Assembly (NCBI GenBank): GCA_034769895.1
Contig: CM068373.1
Coordinates: forward strand, 435,407,080 to 435,471,079
Direction: 5' to 3'
Length of the DNA stretch: 64,000 nt
From: Magicicada septendecula
Taxonomy: Eukaryota; Arthropoda; Insecta; Hemiptera; Cicadidae
Positions 22,555-33,887 of the stretch are shown here, piece after piece; position 1 is the first letter of the stretch; each line of letters starts with the position of its first letter. The translations under genes and the position numbers were made by a program. The notes below the pieces were generated by a model, which ran no database searches, had not been told where the DNA came from, and saw nothing but the letters and a program-made list of their open reading frames with translations.

Positions 22555-22960
22555 ATCTGGGGCCAGGCACTATAAAAAGCCATCTTCTCTTCCTTATTTC
22601 CAATTCGACAGTCTTCTGGCCGGTCCTTTCCCAGAGCGTAGCGTTGGAGATGCTACCATGTTGCTCACCATTTTCTCAAGGAGGTCCTCAAGCATCGATT
22701 AACGATTGTCTGTAGTTTGTGGGCCAGGTGCTCAGTAACTTCCAAGTCTCACATCCGCGGAGCAGAACAGACAGGACATTACTTTCGAATATCAACAGTT
22801 TGGTCTTCGTCTTCAAATCGTTAGACCTCCAGATCTAATGAAGAGTCGCAGAGTCTCCTTTGGCTTAGTTGATACAGTTGTTGATGTCTTCTGTTGCACC
22901 TCCAACCGACTCTGCGAAAGTAACAGGACTTGGTCGCGGTACACACAAAGAAATTATGTA
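22555..22960 (-). pseudogene. LINE reverse transcriptase relic, C-terminal
   Basis: Minus-strand frames give GGATEDINNCIN, then LKTKTKLLIFESNVLSVLLR followed by GCETWK, and finally LWERTGQKTVELEIRKRRW. These are the ordered blocks of the thumb and tail of RTE-type LINEs. Several stops and frame changes are present. Confidence 0.6.
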
Positions 22961-23565
22961 TACGGCGTTCCAAGTCGCATGGTACCTGAGGGCTTAGAAG
23001 CTCTTTACTAACACATACGCAGCTGGCCCTCACGCCTGGGGTATGAATCATCTACTGGGGCGTCTACTACGTAACTGCAACTTTTATAATATGCATTTTT
23101 TAACAAACGAGCTCAGCATATTTGCAATCTCTATACAATTTTAAGGAAAATGACACCAAACACGACGTGGTTGTGATATATTTTAGATGAATATTTTTTT
23201 ATCAGTTGTTGTACAAGACAGCATTTGTTGTAGGAAAAATACAAATTTTCATATTACCGACGTAATTTTGCACCATAAATGTAAATTGTAAACACATTTT
23301 TTTGTTTATAATCATCAAGATGTCACCAACATACGTATTACTTTATAATAAAATCTTTATAAAGTACTCTAATTCTGCGTTTGCTTTAGAAATTCCTAAA
23401 ATACATTAAAAACCTGTACACAAACATCCCCATCTCTGAAACAATCACAATCCTACAAAACAAACACAAACACAACAACACACCAGACGAACTTATCAAC
23501 GAAATAACAGAAACTCTGAACATTATAACAAATCAAAACTACTTCACATAAAACAATAAATTCTA

Positions 23566-23805
23566 TTCTTGGATTTCGTTGTCCATGACGTGTCCGTTAC
23601 TTAACTAAATATCACTATAATATTGACGACTCGGAACACTAAGTTTTTTATAAGTAAAAACGTAAATTTTACCTTACAGCCTAAACCGGCTTTCACCTAT
23701 AGAAGCCTTCTATAGGTGAAAGCCGGTTTAGGCTGTAAGGTAAAATTTACGTTTTTACTTATAAAAAACTTAGTGTTCCGAGTCGTCAATATTATAGTGA
23801 TATTT
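23566..23805 (+). mobile_element. 240-bp Penelope-derived insertion with 11-bp target duplication
   Basis: Flanked by AATAAATTCTA at 23555-23565 and 23806-23816, inside the RT region of the Penelope-like element. It starts TTCTTGGATTTCGTTGTCC (as at 16693). Almost all the rest is an inverted duplication of that family's terminal segment. Confidence 0.8.
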
Positions 23806-23806
23806 A
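23606..23806. repeat. Perfect palindrome, 100-bp arms, 1-bp spacer
   Basis: Arms 23606-23705 and 23707-23806 are exact reverse complements, checked base by base, around a single C at 23706. The arm sequence (AGCCGGTTTAGGCTGTAAGG inside) is a close copy of 24960-25030. Confidence 0.95.
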
Positions 23807-25679
23807 ATAAATTCTACACACAGAATGACGGTCTACCCATGGGCTCACCCACATCCAGCATTCTAGCAGAAGTCTTCCTCCAACACTTAGAAAAAAAAAT
23901 CCTCACAAACAATGACAGACACTCACATAAAATAGTATACTGGCACAGATACGTTGATGACATTCTAGTACTATACAGGGGAAACAAAAGACAATGTGAA
24001 CAGTTACTAATGCACATAAACAAAATACGGTACATAAAAACATAACTTTTACTGCCGAATACGAACACAACAACACCATAAACTTCTTAGACCTCTCCAT
24101 CAGAAAACTTGAACACAGGCACAAATTCAGTATATACAGAAAACCGACTACAACTAACACACTAATACACAACTCCTCCAATCACCCAATACAACACAAA
24201 CTAGCTGCCTTCAGAACCATGATACATAGACTTAACAATATCCCCCTAGATGAAAAAGACTACAAAGACGAACTAAACACGATGAAATATCTAGCAGAAT
24301 CCTACGGATACGACAGAACAATAGTCAATAAACTCCTACACAAAACAAACAACAGACAAAGACAGAAAACAACAAATTCATAACACTAACATACATCAAC
24401 AAACAAACTGAAAAAATAACCCACAAATTCAAAAAAGCAGGATACAGAATCGCTTACAAAACTACTAACAAAACAGAACACACACTATCAAAACACACAC
24501 ACAAAGCACAAAACAAATTCGATCTACCTGGTGTTTACAAACTAAATTGCTCAGATTGCAACAAATTCTACATAAGCCAGACAGGATATAGCTTCAAAAA
24601 AAGATACATTGAACACACAAAGGCACTCCACTCCACTACAGAATCCACCTTTGCAAACCACCTCATTGAAGCAAACTACACATACAAAAACATCGATAAT
24701 AACATGAACATTTTACACGTACACACAAAAGGCCGAAAACTAGACACTCTAGAACAATTGGAAATATACAAACACACGAAAACAAATAGAAACGACATCC
24801 TAAACGAACAGACACAATTGAAATCACACGCATTATTCGAACATATCTCACCCCACAAACACAACATCGATCTTTCGAAAATCGATTCCGTCGCCAACAA
24901 CAAGACGGACAGTGCTACCAGCGGCAGCCTCTGAAGTAGCTTTTTAAAAGTGAAAACCGGTTCAGGTTATAAGGTAAAACTTTTACGTTTTTACCCATAA
25001 AAAGTTTTGTGTTCCGAGTCATAGTGAAATAATTATATTTAGAAACAGTAAATATGATAGAAACTCTAATATTTCAATTAAAATGTATTAAAATAAAAAT
25101 TCTCTCTACTTTCAAAATTATAATATTAATGACATCAAACATAGTTTAACGTGAACAATGAAGCTGCGTTTGAACAATTAGGTCTGCAATATTGGGTTTG
25201 TCTGATAATTTCAATATTAAGTTACTCTCGACATAGAGTTTATTTTTTTAACTCTGACGTCAAGCACGTGAGAAGGGAGAATGCGGTTTCACACAAATAG
25301 GTAGAGGGAAACGCTTCAAAGCTCTTTTTGCGAGTTGAGGATAGTGAGCCATTACATATAACTAGTAGTGAGCTAGCTATAATTGCGAAAACTGTAATTT
25401 TAATGAACTGTCATTTGCAAGTTTTGCCAATGAATCTTCTTTTTGTAGTGTAAGCGAGAGGTCTAGTGAGTTCGGCTGACAAGATCTGCTACACGACACG
25501 ATATTAGTTTGAAATTACTTTTACAATTACAATTAGTTTCACTCCCCCCCCCAAATACTGTGTTCTTCTACTAATTGTTTTAAGATTCTAAAATTTAAAT
25601 TTAAGAGCATGCAAAATCAAAGAAAATGACGGCCTAATTTTTCTTAAGAGTGTCTGCGGACCCCCTGAAACATTGTCAT

Positions 25680-25728
25680 GGACGCCCAAGGGTCCGCGGA
25701 CCCTACTTTGGGAAACACTGCTATAGAG
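25680..25728. mobile_element. hAT terminus with octamer CTATAGAG
   Basis: GGTCCGCGGACCC then TTTGGGAAACACTG ending at 25720, a hAT-type end (reads CAGTGTTTCCC on the other strand), followed by CTATAGAG (25721-25728). This octamer is the reverse complement of the one after the related end at 26130. Confidence 0.6.
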
Positions 25729-25851
25729 TGAGCCAAACCGTATCACAGCTAAGGGATTAGAAGACCCTTATTCTCGCACGCGCACTCACAACCGCCCGGT
25801 CTCGCTAGGCACGAGGGGATTGAAGGATTTGTTTTCAGGTTACTTGTTTCA

Positions 25852-25899
25852 ATTCCGATCTGACGATGAGCTGTGAAGCTTGAAAGCGCTAATCGGGAT
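25852..25899 (+). ncRNA. Hammerhead-ribozyme-like motif
   Basis: Stem I 5' strand ATTCCGAT (25852-25859); core CTGACGA (25860-25866); stem II AGCT-GTGA-AGCT (within 25867-25881); GAA (25882-25884); palindromic AGCGCT (25885-25890) as a minimal stem III; A at the expected cleavage position (25891); stem I 3' strand ATCGGGAT (25892-25899), which pairs with the first strand with one G-U. Minimal stem III type I hammerheads, able to act as dimers, are known from Penelope-like elements. One extra T before stem II departs from consensus. Penelope-type sequence lies next to it (25985-26040). Confidence 0.5.
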
Positions 25900-25984
25900 A
25901 ATTTTTATACAGTGGTGTGCAACAGTGATCATTCTGCTTGTGATTTCAACCACTAATACAACTTTCTTCATTAAACTTCTGAAA

Positions 25985-26040
25985 CAATTATATTTAGTTA
26001 AGTAACGGACACGTCATGGACAAGGAAATCCAAGAATTTA
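25985..26040 (-). repeat. Penelope-type terminal fragment, minus strand
   Basis: Reverse complement of the same start motif found at 16693 and 23568 (GTCCATGACGTGTCCGTTAC), preceded by ATTATATTTAG as at 25020-25035. No coding part. Confidence 0.65.
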
Positions 26041-26084
26041 CTGTTTGTTTTATTTCAGAACTCAGACGGGATCCGTGAATTTTT

Positions 26085-26138
26085 AAATTATTTGCGGGGG
26101 TCCGCGGACTGAAAAGTTTTGGAACCACTGCTCTATAG
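26085..26138. mobile_element. hAT terminus with octamer CTCTATAG
   Basis: GGTCCGCGGACTG then GGAACCACTG ending at 26130, closely related to the end at 25720 and in the same orientation, followed by CTCTATAG (26131-26138). Confidence 0.6.
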
Positions 26139-26498
26139 TATTTAATCTTTTCAACTTTGTCGTTCTTACTTGGTGAACTGCTAGTAATGCTACCTGTCAT
26201 GCTCCGGGCTAATCCTGTCATTGTCTCCACTATTAACAAGCCTTTAACCACGATAGATCAGCAAATAAGCACGACGAAGTTGGAATTATAGTGACTGCTA
26301 ATTCAAATAAAGAGATGATTATTTAATCTGATTGGCTTAATAAATAATGTTCATATTAAACCGTCACATAACTTTATGTGCACGCTGTACGTGTAAAATA
26401 ATTTTTCCTTTAAATTTAAATATTCTACAAACAACCGTTTTTAATGTGACTGTTCAATTAATGAGACATGGGAATCATTGTTCAAATAAGTTACCTAC

Positions 26499-26901
26499 CT
26501 TGGTACGCCATCTGAGTCCTTGTAATGTAAGAAGAATTCCAGGGCAACATCTTCGGACATGAATATGCCTCTGTATTGTAGCAGAAGTTCGTAGTCTCCA
26601 GACGTGATACTGGTCGCTAGTTCGATCACGACGAAGCCGTTGTTTTTGCTTGCGAACGTCCTGCGGACCCCGACGTATGTCTTAGACTTCACGGACTTCA
26701 CAACTGCGTTAGATATGTTATGGTTTCTGTGATGGAGCCACAGATGTGTTTTGGTCTTCGTCGTTCTGACCACAATTCTGACGTTTCCCGCGTACGTGCG
26801 AAGATCCAAGTCGGGGCGGACGGAAACTTCGTAAGACAGCGGTACGGCGTTCGCCGGCAAATCAGCGTTTGTTTCCCACGGCTGCTGATCTCCGGAGACA
26901 T
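26499..26901 (-). CDS. Aminopeptidase N-like, exon 2 (N-terminal domain)
   Basis: M1-family zinc aminopeptidases remove N-terminal residues from peptides; insect aminopeptidase N proteins act at the gut or tissue surface (family knowledge). This 403-bp minus-strand exon begins after acceptor ATTGACAG and ends at AAG|GTAGGT. It encodes LPANAVPLSYEVSVRPDLDL, the classic LPxxxxPxHYxLxLxPDL start of the mature enzyme with Ser for His. YAGNVRIVVRTTKTKTHLWL (FxGxVxIxxxxxxxTxxIxLH) and SGDYELLLQYRGIFMSEDVA (GxYxLxxxYxGxL) follow. It starts two bases into an Asp codon, fitting exon 1, and ends two bases into an Arg codon, fitting exon 3. Residues about 22-155 of the protein. It could be a non-catalytic paralogue; the active-site exons are outside the window. 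Confidence 0.93.
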
Positions 26902-27069
26902 CTGTCAATCAGGTTAACCGTATTAATATTGTACCATAACAAGCTACATGCAGGGGTGGCTTTGTAACTAGGCACACCAGGCACGTGCTTAGGGGCGGCA
27001 CACAAAAAAAGTTTTGAAAATATTTTAACAAAATTAAAAAAAAAAGCTCACATGATGAAAGTTAATTAT

Positions 27070-27540
27070 GGTACTAAAGTAAAGGAAGAAGAATTGCTGA
27101 ATGCATGAATAGTCTTATATGGAATAATGAATACCTCACACAAGAAGCAAAAACTAGGGTTTACAAAAGGACAATAAGTCCTGTAATATCATCTGCATTA
27201 GAGATCAAGCCAGATACAGCAACAACTCAATGGAAACGACAAACTATAGAAATGACTATATTGCGGAGGGTACTAGGAAAGACAAGGTACGATAGCTTGC
27301 CTAACAATAGTATAAGAGAAACGTGTAATGTAACAGACATTAATTCTTGGATTCCGGAAAGAAGGATATGGACACATATGTCGTTAAAAGTTAAAATGGA
27401 TGACACAAGGTTAGTGAAAAAGGCACGAGATAGCCACCAAACACCTGGAGGAGCATTCATTGATTAGCCAAGGAAGAAGTGTAGTGACAGCGTGCAGGAC
27501 CGTTGTTATAGAACAGGACAGAGTTCTAACAAGGAAGTTA
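27070..27540 (+). pseudogene. LINE reverse transcriptase C-terminal fragment
   Basis: SLIWNNEYLTQEAKTRVYKR, then TISPVISSALEIKPDTATTQ, EMTILRRVLGKTRYDSL and RETCNVTDINSWIPERR match the thumb and tail of RTE-type insect LINEs (usual pattern YKxxxRPIxxYxxExxxDT). A clean frame runs 27105-27467. 5'-truncated; inserted in the old hAT. Confidence 0.7.
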
Positions 27541-27639
27541 AAGAAGAAGAAGAAGGAAAGGCTATATTGTTTAATATATTGCGGGACATTGTAATATAAT
27601 AACTATGGTACATATTTAATTTTTACGTTTTCAGGTCAG

Positions 27640-28800
27640 TTAGATAAAGTTGTTACCTGCAGATGTTTTAATCGAGGCCTTAGGCTACAGTTTTACCAGA
27701 GCGACCCATACGAAAAACCTCTCGCAAGAAATGAAGTTTTGGGCCTCATTTGAATTGTTTATGCCGACTAGAAACTGCACTAACTGCACTGATGTTGGAA
27801 ATTTGGACTGACATATTAGAAGGGTTAGAAAAAGTGAGTGAAACTCTTCAAAGTGTTGAAACCTCCATTGAAAGAGTAAACAGGTTGTATGTATGATCAC
27901 TAATAGAGTATATTGAATCCCTTCGTGGTATGTTTGAAGAGTATAAAAAAAAGGCATGTGGCAATGACTACGAGAGATGGTTTAAACGTCTTAAAAAAAA
28001 CTACATCCAGATGAACACAGAAGACGAGGTTATTCTTACAGGAAGAAAAAAAGATTAGAGTGGAAACATTTTGTGTCATCATTAACAGGCTGAAGATGAA
28101 ATGTTGAGTAGAAAGGACTCATACTCGTTAGTGACAGAAAACTTTTCATTTTCCTTCAACCTCTCGAGAATGACTCCTTCAGAGATTTCTGAACGTGCAG
28201 GTAAACTTCAAGTGTTGTGTGCAGATGATTTAGTAGAGCCAATCTTTGCCAACAAATCTGTTCATTTTTCATATGTAACAAAATGCTCAGAAGTTAGAGA
28301 CACGCCCCTAAGTATGAGCCCTAAGTATGAGCAAGTTAGAGACACGCCCCTAAGTATGAGCAAGTTAGAGACACGCCCCTAAGTATGAGCAAGTTAGAGA
28401 CACGCCCCTAAGTATGAGCAAGTTAGAGACACGCCCCTAAGTATGAGCAAGTTAGAGACACGCCCCTAAGTATGAGCAAGTTAGAGACACGCCCCTAAGT
28501 ATGAGCAAGTTAGAGACACGCCCCTAAGTATGAGCAAGTTCCGCAGTCAAGGAAATCTCCAGCGGACCTTTCAAAATGGAGACACAGCTCTCAGGATGTA
28601 TTTATGCACTGCTATTCGTACTGTAATTGTTCGGCTGAGAGATCATTTTCTGCTTTGAAGAGAATAAAATCATATTTTCGCTCTACTATGAAAGAAAAAT
28701 TTGAATTCCCTCTCAATCCTTCACATTGAGGCTGATATTTTAAATGGAGAGGGGTTTGAGTGCAACAACCTTATTCATGAATTTGCTTAGATGATGATCA
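27640..28800 (+). pseudogene. Decayed hAT transposase
   Basis: EMKFWASFELFMPTR opens the match. A C-terminal part follows with SFNLSRMTPSEISERAGKLQ (28150-28210). Then comes the dimerisation box SAERSFSALKRIKSYFRSTM at about 28628-28690. Many stops and frame changes, and a 29-bp minisatellite sits in the middle. Belongs to the element at 26951-30907. Confidence 0.65.
28292..28540 (+). repeat. 29-bp minisatellite, about eight units
   Basis: Seven identical 29-bp units (28334-28536; begin AGTTAGAGACACGCCCCTAA) are preceded by one unit plus a 14-bp partial. Identity between units shows recent expansion. 29 is not a multiple of 3, so it cannot be a protein repeat. Confidence 0.95.
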
Positions 28801-28992
28801 AGGGCTGTGAGGGACGAAGGGCTATGCACGTCGCCCGCTCGTATGCTGCGTCCCGAGCTTCAATTAGAGCTCCTGCCGCAGGGACCATAGATAGGGCTGG
28901 ATATTAGGGTGTGGCCTGCTACCGGCCGGGGTATTTGCTACGATGAAAGTGAGGCGAAAACGGTTGTGAACCAAATGAACTTTGTTTGTGAG

Positions 28993-30332
28993 TAGTCTAA
29001 TTGCAAAACTCGTTACTTACATAAAAACAAATGTTTCAGAAATGGCAACAACTGTGGTTCTTTTAATATGTTAACACATAACTTGAAGTTTTTCTGAAAA
29101 TAGGTAAAACTACTCTGCATATTGTCCCTTAATGTAAACAAAATCGAGTTAGTCATTTGGTGGGAAAATGAAAAAAACATTTGGACATAACATGTTTTGC
29201 AGCTGTTTAGGATATAACATGTTTTGATTCAATTTTAATTTTTGTTTTAGCAATTTATTTACTATTTTTATGTGTTAGATACTAATTGTATATTTCAATG
29301 AACTGGAAAATATTGCAAAACCAAGTTTGTTAACTATTAGGTTTTATCAATTTTTATCGGAGGGATGATGGATGACCCACAACTGGAAATATGACTGTTA
29401 TTATCTTAAGAGATAGTGGTGCTTCATTTATAAAGATTTTGATATTATGCCAATGAGTATTGTGTTTTTATTCTATCCTCTGCAGCTAACAGCAATCAGT
29501 TTAACAGTGCAGATGCCCGTCAGGCCAGTAGACTTTAACCTGTGATATACAGCAGAGCCAGTTTGATTATAACCTTTCTTAAATTCGTTTTCTAGCCAAA
29601 CATAGGAGAAAAAACTCTGTCTTTTGATAGTTTGTTATGAAAAATTCCCTAGCAGATAATACAGATATAAATATACAGCTGGCGTAAATAGTAGGCTGCC
29701 TGGTCAGGGATCTCAGGAATCACTTGGTTCTTTTGACAGTCGAGACTTAATATCAGTTCAGCCTCATGAGATGTTTCCAGTTCGTCATAAAAAACCTTAG
29801 TCTTTTGTTTATGGACAGCAATCTCTACTGGATAAACATTTATCACGCTAATTGTTTATTTAAAATAAACACGATTTATTGAAAGAGAGATGAACATGAA
29901 ACGTGTAAGCAGTGAATGACACCTTGTGAAATCTCAGCCGATTTGTTACCACCAACCATTAGAAATTGAAAAATTGAGTAAACATGTTTACTACAAGCAA
30001 TAGTAACAAAATATTACAAAATAAAAAGCAATTCTGCACACAACGGACAAAACGACTTCTGCTGCAGTGTTCTTTAGTTATAATTTCACAATAACAGGAC
30101 ATAACAGGGTTTGCTGCTGTTTTCCTATAGTGGACATAAGGAAGTTTGCTGCAGTACACGTAAGAGACATAACGAGTTTTGCAGCAGTTTCTATTTTTAC
30201 GCCTTAAAATAATAGGGTTTCAACGTGTTTTACAACAGTTTCTCTTCATCAGAACATGCGTGTATGGTCTCAGAAGAAAATGACGACCTTACTAGACCTT
30301 GGGTGGACATAACGAGTTTTGCAATTGCGCTA
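28993..30332. mobile_element. MITE-like element with 23-bp inverted ends and internal copies of the end motif
   Basis: Ends 28993-29015 and 30310-30332 are inverted copies (core ATTGCAAAACTCGTTA). Diverged copies of the same core (ACATAACGAGTTTTGCAGCA) recur inside at about 29180, 29210, 30043, 30097, 30133, 30165 and 30215. No transposase found and the target duplication is unclear. Confidence 0.55.
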
Positions 30333-30915
30333 CCCTTGTGATAGTGACAATAAGACATTACATAATAATCTATACATAGCTCTGCATTTTTTTAAATAAA
30401 TTATTTGTTTTGTTTTCATAAATAAACGCCTAATGTTCAATTTATTATGTGTTTTTATTGTTAATTCCTATAACAGATTATTGTTGTTTTCAATTTTTTA
30501 CATTAAAAATAAATAGATTCATAAGTTCGTTAAGATCTGGTGACATTCCAAGGAACGAGAACGTTAAGCTGTTATTGTTCTTCTCTAAAACGGAGGTTCA
30601 GTTCAGTTCGTAGTCCTTCAGTCTTTCGATTGGTTAGTACCCTCCCCGCATATACCCGTGGTGCGTGTGATACTGAGTCTCTCACAGGTATATGGGACCT
30701 ACAGTTTAACGCCGAATCCGAACGGCATTTTTTTTTTTTTTTTTTGGGGGGTTAGGGTTTATACTAGGCAGGATACCACTCGCTGGGTTGCCATTACCTT
30801 GAGAGGGGGAACGGTAACGGAGGAACGATCTATAAAGAATTTTTGCGGGGGGGGAGCGGCCATAAAAAATTGTGCCTAGAGGCGGCATATTTCAAAAGAT
30901 GCCTCTGACTACATG

Positions 30916-33090
30916 ATTGCTGCGTATAAATGTCTTTTGTTATAGCGAACAAATGATAAATTTACACTTTATCTGTTCAGTATAAAACGTATACTAGTTT
31001 CGGGTGCTTGGATAGTAACCAGTGTTGTCACTTTAATCAGACCTGTTTTTCCCCGTATAGATGCACAAAATTTCCCCACTTTTTGCATAAAAATGCCCGC
31101 TAAAACAAATATTTGTGCTTTTCGCAAAACGTAGGTAATACTTTAACGAACCTGAGTATATTCAAAATGTTTAAACACTACTATTCGAAGAATTATGATT
31201 AAAACAATGTTTATCTGGTGAGATAAAAAAAAATAAGCGTTTTCGAAACATTTTTCATTCACTTAGTTCATTATAATTTACTACCTTTACATAAGTTGAC
31301 CTTCTTAAGCAAAAATACAGACATAGTCTCAACCACATCACTGGGGTGAATTGGCGGACACCACCGACATTGAAGATGGCCTCCGGTGGTGGGGCCGATA
31401 CGTCTGTTCCCGCCAACAATAGAGCACGGCTTAACAGGCCGGCAAAAATGTTTCCAACTATAGTGACACCTATATTTGCCGATAGATTTATTTTGTTTGA
31501 TGGGGATATGTTTTATGTGTAATAGGCCAGAAAAGTTCCAGTACGGGATTTATTTACGACTTCGTTTTTATTAGGGTTAATGGCATTATTCCCTGGCTAG
31601 GTAGCCTATACAAAATTTATTTTAATACTTTTCTGCTGTTGCTCAAACCAGTGACCGAGTGTTTTTAATTTTTTTTCTTTTACGAAATGTCAAATGTTTG
31701 AGGCCTTTGAACATAGTCACTGTTGAAACGGCAAATCCCCATAATTTCCCACGCAGGGTATTTGAGTCTTCAAATTTCGCCACTGTGAGGAAAGTCCCCA
31801 CACCTGGTCCCCTATAGTAACTGTCTCACTGTTTAATAGTACAGTTAGGTTTACCGGACATGAATCGACCATTTTCGTGCCGACGGCGCATGTTCTTCAG
31901 TGCGGATGCGTCAACACACAATCACATATCATTTTTGTACCACGAGGCGTGGACTTTGTTATGTTCGCACTTTTCAGAAACTTATCAGTTGTTATCATAA
32001 GCGTAACGTGTGGCTTATGTAGTCACGTATGCAAACCAGTAGGCACATATGATTCGTGATTTTTCACTCGTTCAGTATGCCAACATATAAATTAATTTTT
32101 CAAAACTTACTAATTAGCAACATAATTTATTTATTTTTAATTAGTTAAGTTAATATCGCGTACTTTGCACTATATTTGGGCCTTTTTCGCATTTGTTACC
32201 TTCGGCAATTGTTGATCTTTCATTGTACTAGCATTGTACTAACATTGTACTCTATACACTGTCTACAGACGGAAGATCATTAATTATTCTAAAACACATT
32301 TGCCTACAACACACAAAACGTATGCTGATGATACACATGATACAGTTAGTTCAGCACTAGCACCTACACTTTGATACACATGATACAGTTAGTTCAACAC
32401 TACCACCTACACTTAAACGTAATATAAATTACAACACATTATTCAATAACTATTGAGGCGGCCAGTACGCATGGATATCTGTCCAAATTTGTTCAAACAA
32501 ATCGTTGTCTATGTGGCGATAATTTCACATGAATTCACAAAATGTACGAATCTAGTTGATTCCGGCTACTGTCTGGCCGTGATTCGAAGATCGAGCATTG
32601 GGTAAGGTGGGAGAAGCAGGTCGGGTACTACGATAGGCTAAGTGGGGGTGTTGTAATCTCTAAGCTGAGAACATTACCTCGTCACACTGTTCCCCCCCCC
32701 CTGCCGTTTAGCTCGTCTCTTGCTCTCTCAACGCATTCACGCATTCCTAACAAAATCATATTACCATGTACTTTAGAAGCAAATCCTGTGGAATTTGTTT
32801 ATAACGAACGCGTAAATTTCTTCCTTGTAACCGATATTCGTTTTCCCCGCGAAATACGGAAAACTTTCCCATAAAGAGATAGGCTTCATATTGACAAAAA
32901 AAAAAAATGTATGAATTACAGAATTTAATTTCAAAAAATAAATTAACTAAGCAAATGCATAAACTACAAAATTTAATCATGTAAATTAACATTTATGTTT
33001 AGTAGGCTATACACAAAAATAATTAAGTTACTTGTAATTCACTACAGTTCACTGTAGTGCACAGAAGCTCGAGTAAATTCAAATCTAATG
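30916..33090. other. Intron 1 sequence; only a small tandem duplication seen
   Basis: No gene recognised in 2.2 kb. A 43-bp direct duplication (GATACACATGATACAGTTAG start) occupies 32330-32372 and 32373-32415. A C-run lies near 32692. Confidence 0.45.
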
Positions 33091-33094
33091 TTAT

Positions 33095-33291
33095 AATTCA
33101 AATGCCGATAAACAGTATTCCTTCGTCAAATGGAGGAAATTCATTCCTGGCAAGTTTGGTATTCCATCGTACGCTCTCCAAAAATCAGAAATAGTGGTTA
33201 TGCCAGGTCTTATACATGTTCTAACTGTGTCGAGCAGGGTTTCAGCGGTTCTGTCTGGTACAGCATACAGAAAAGATATGCCGCCAAACAC
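33095..33291 (-). pseudogene. Merlin/IS1016-type (ISXO2-like) transposase fragment
   Basis: VPDRTAETLLDTVRTCIRPG then TTISDFWRAYDGIPN and FLHLT match the C-terminal DDE region of ISXO2-like transposases (pattern PGTTIxSDxWxAYxxL...HxxVNHS); the D of ISDFW is the second catalytic aspartate. These occur in animal Merlin transposons. Only about 65 codons are left and no inverted ends were found. Confidence 0.6.
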
Positions 33292-33887
33292 CCAAAGAAG
33301 CAGATGCCGCTAAACACCCTCTCTTGTGGATATACACGGCCGACTTCGATTTGCATGCTATATACCATGTAAAATATCACTTACTCGTCCGTAGGTTTTT
33401 CTGAGAACTACGTAATGTGAGGTAGATTAACAATAACACATAAAGTGCGCCAGATGTTATATAGTCAGTTAAATGAAAGATGAACATTGGTGAATAGTTT
33501 GCGGGGTTATATCGAAAACGTTTGTGTTTATCTACGCTTTCCTCGCGAGGCCTCTAATGGCACTGCTCGGTTTGCAAGATGCATTTTAAAGGTGCAAATT
33601 TTTATTTAAAAACGTAGAATTATTCGTGTCCTTACCGTAGTCACTCTCATACTAAAATAAAACCGTAGGCGTATAACAAACGCAGGATTCCCTGTCTTGC
33701 ATAAGTCAGGTCTCAGCTTGCTGCACACATACAAACAAAATGTGCTGTATATACACATACAGACTCGTCACCCTTCTTCTTTGAATGTCGGCAATTGTTT
33801 CACCTCACGTGTTTATTCATATTTTTCACTATTTATAACTATTTACAATAATTTCTTATATGCATTACTTGTATGTACTAAAAATAT

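Larger units (their letters stand above)
23398..25035 (+). mobile_element. Penelope-like element relic (RT plus GIY-YIG endonuclease)
   Basis: Blocks in order: YIKNLYTNIPISETI (RT finger region, 23400-23450); GLPMGSPTSSILAEVFLQHL and YVDDILVLYRG (RT core with catalytic YVDD, 23835-23985); INFLDLSIRK and YRKPTTTNTLIHNSSNHP (thumb); then GVYKLNCSDCNKFYISQTGY with KKRYIEH (GIY-YIG nuclease, 24530-24620). RT plus C-terminal GIY-YIG defines Penelope-like elements. A 3' terminal segment (24950-25035) resembles the palindrome arms inserted at 23606-23806. The 5' end is truncated, the reading frame has several breaks, and a 240-bp insertion interrupts the RT. Possible 8-bp flank duplication TTTAGAAA. 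Confidence 0.8.
26951..30907 (+). mobile_element. Old hAT transposon (ZMYM1-like), 4.0 kb, with nested insertions
   Basis: Left end CAGGGGTGGC, right end GATGCCTCTG, flanked by GCTACATG (26943-26950) and ACTACATG (30908-30915), 7 of 8 matching. Inside are decayed transposase pieces, a LINE scrap, a 29-bp minisatellite and a MITE-like element. It lies in intron 1 of the aminopeptidase gene, next to exon 2. Confidence 0.75.
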
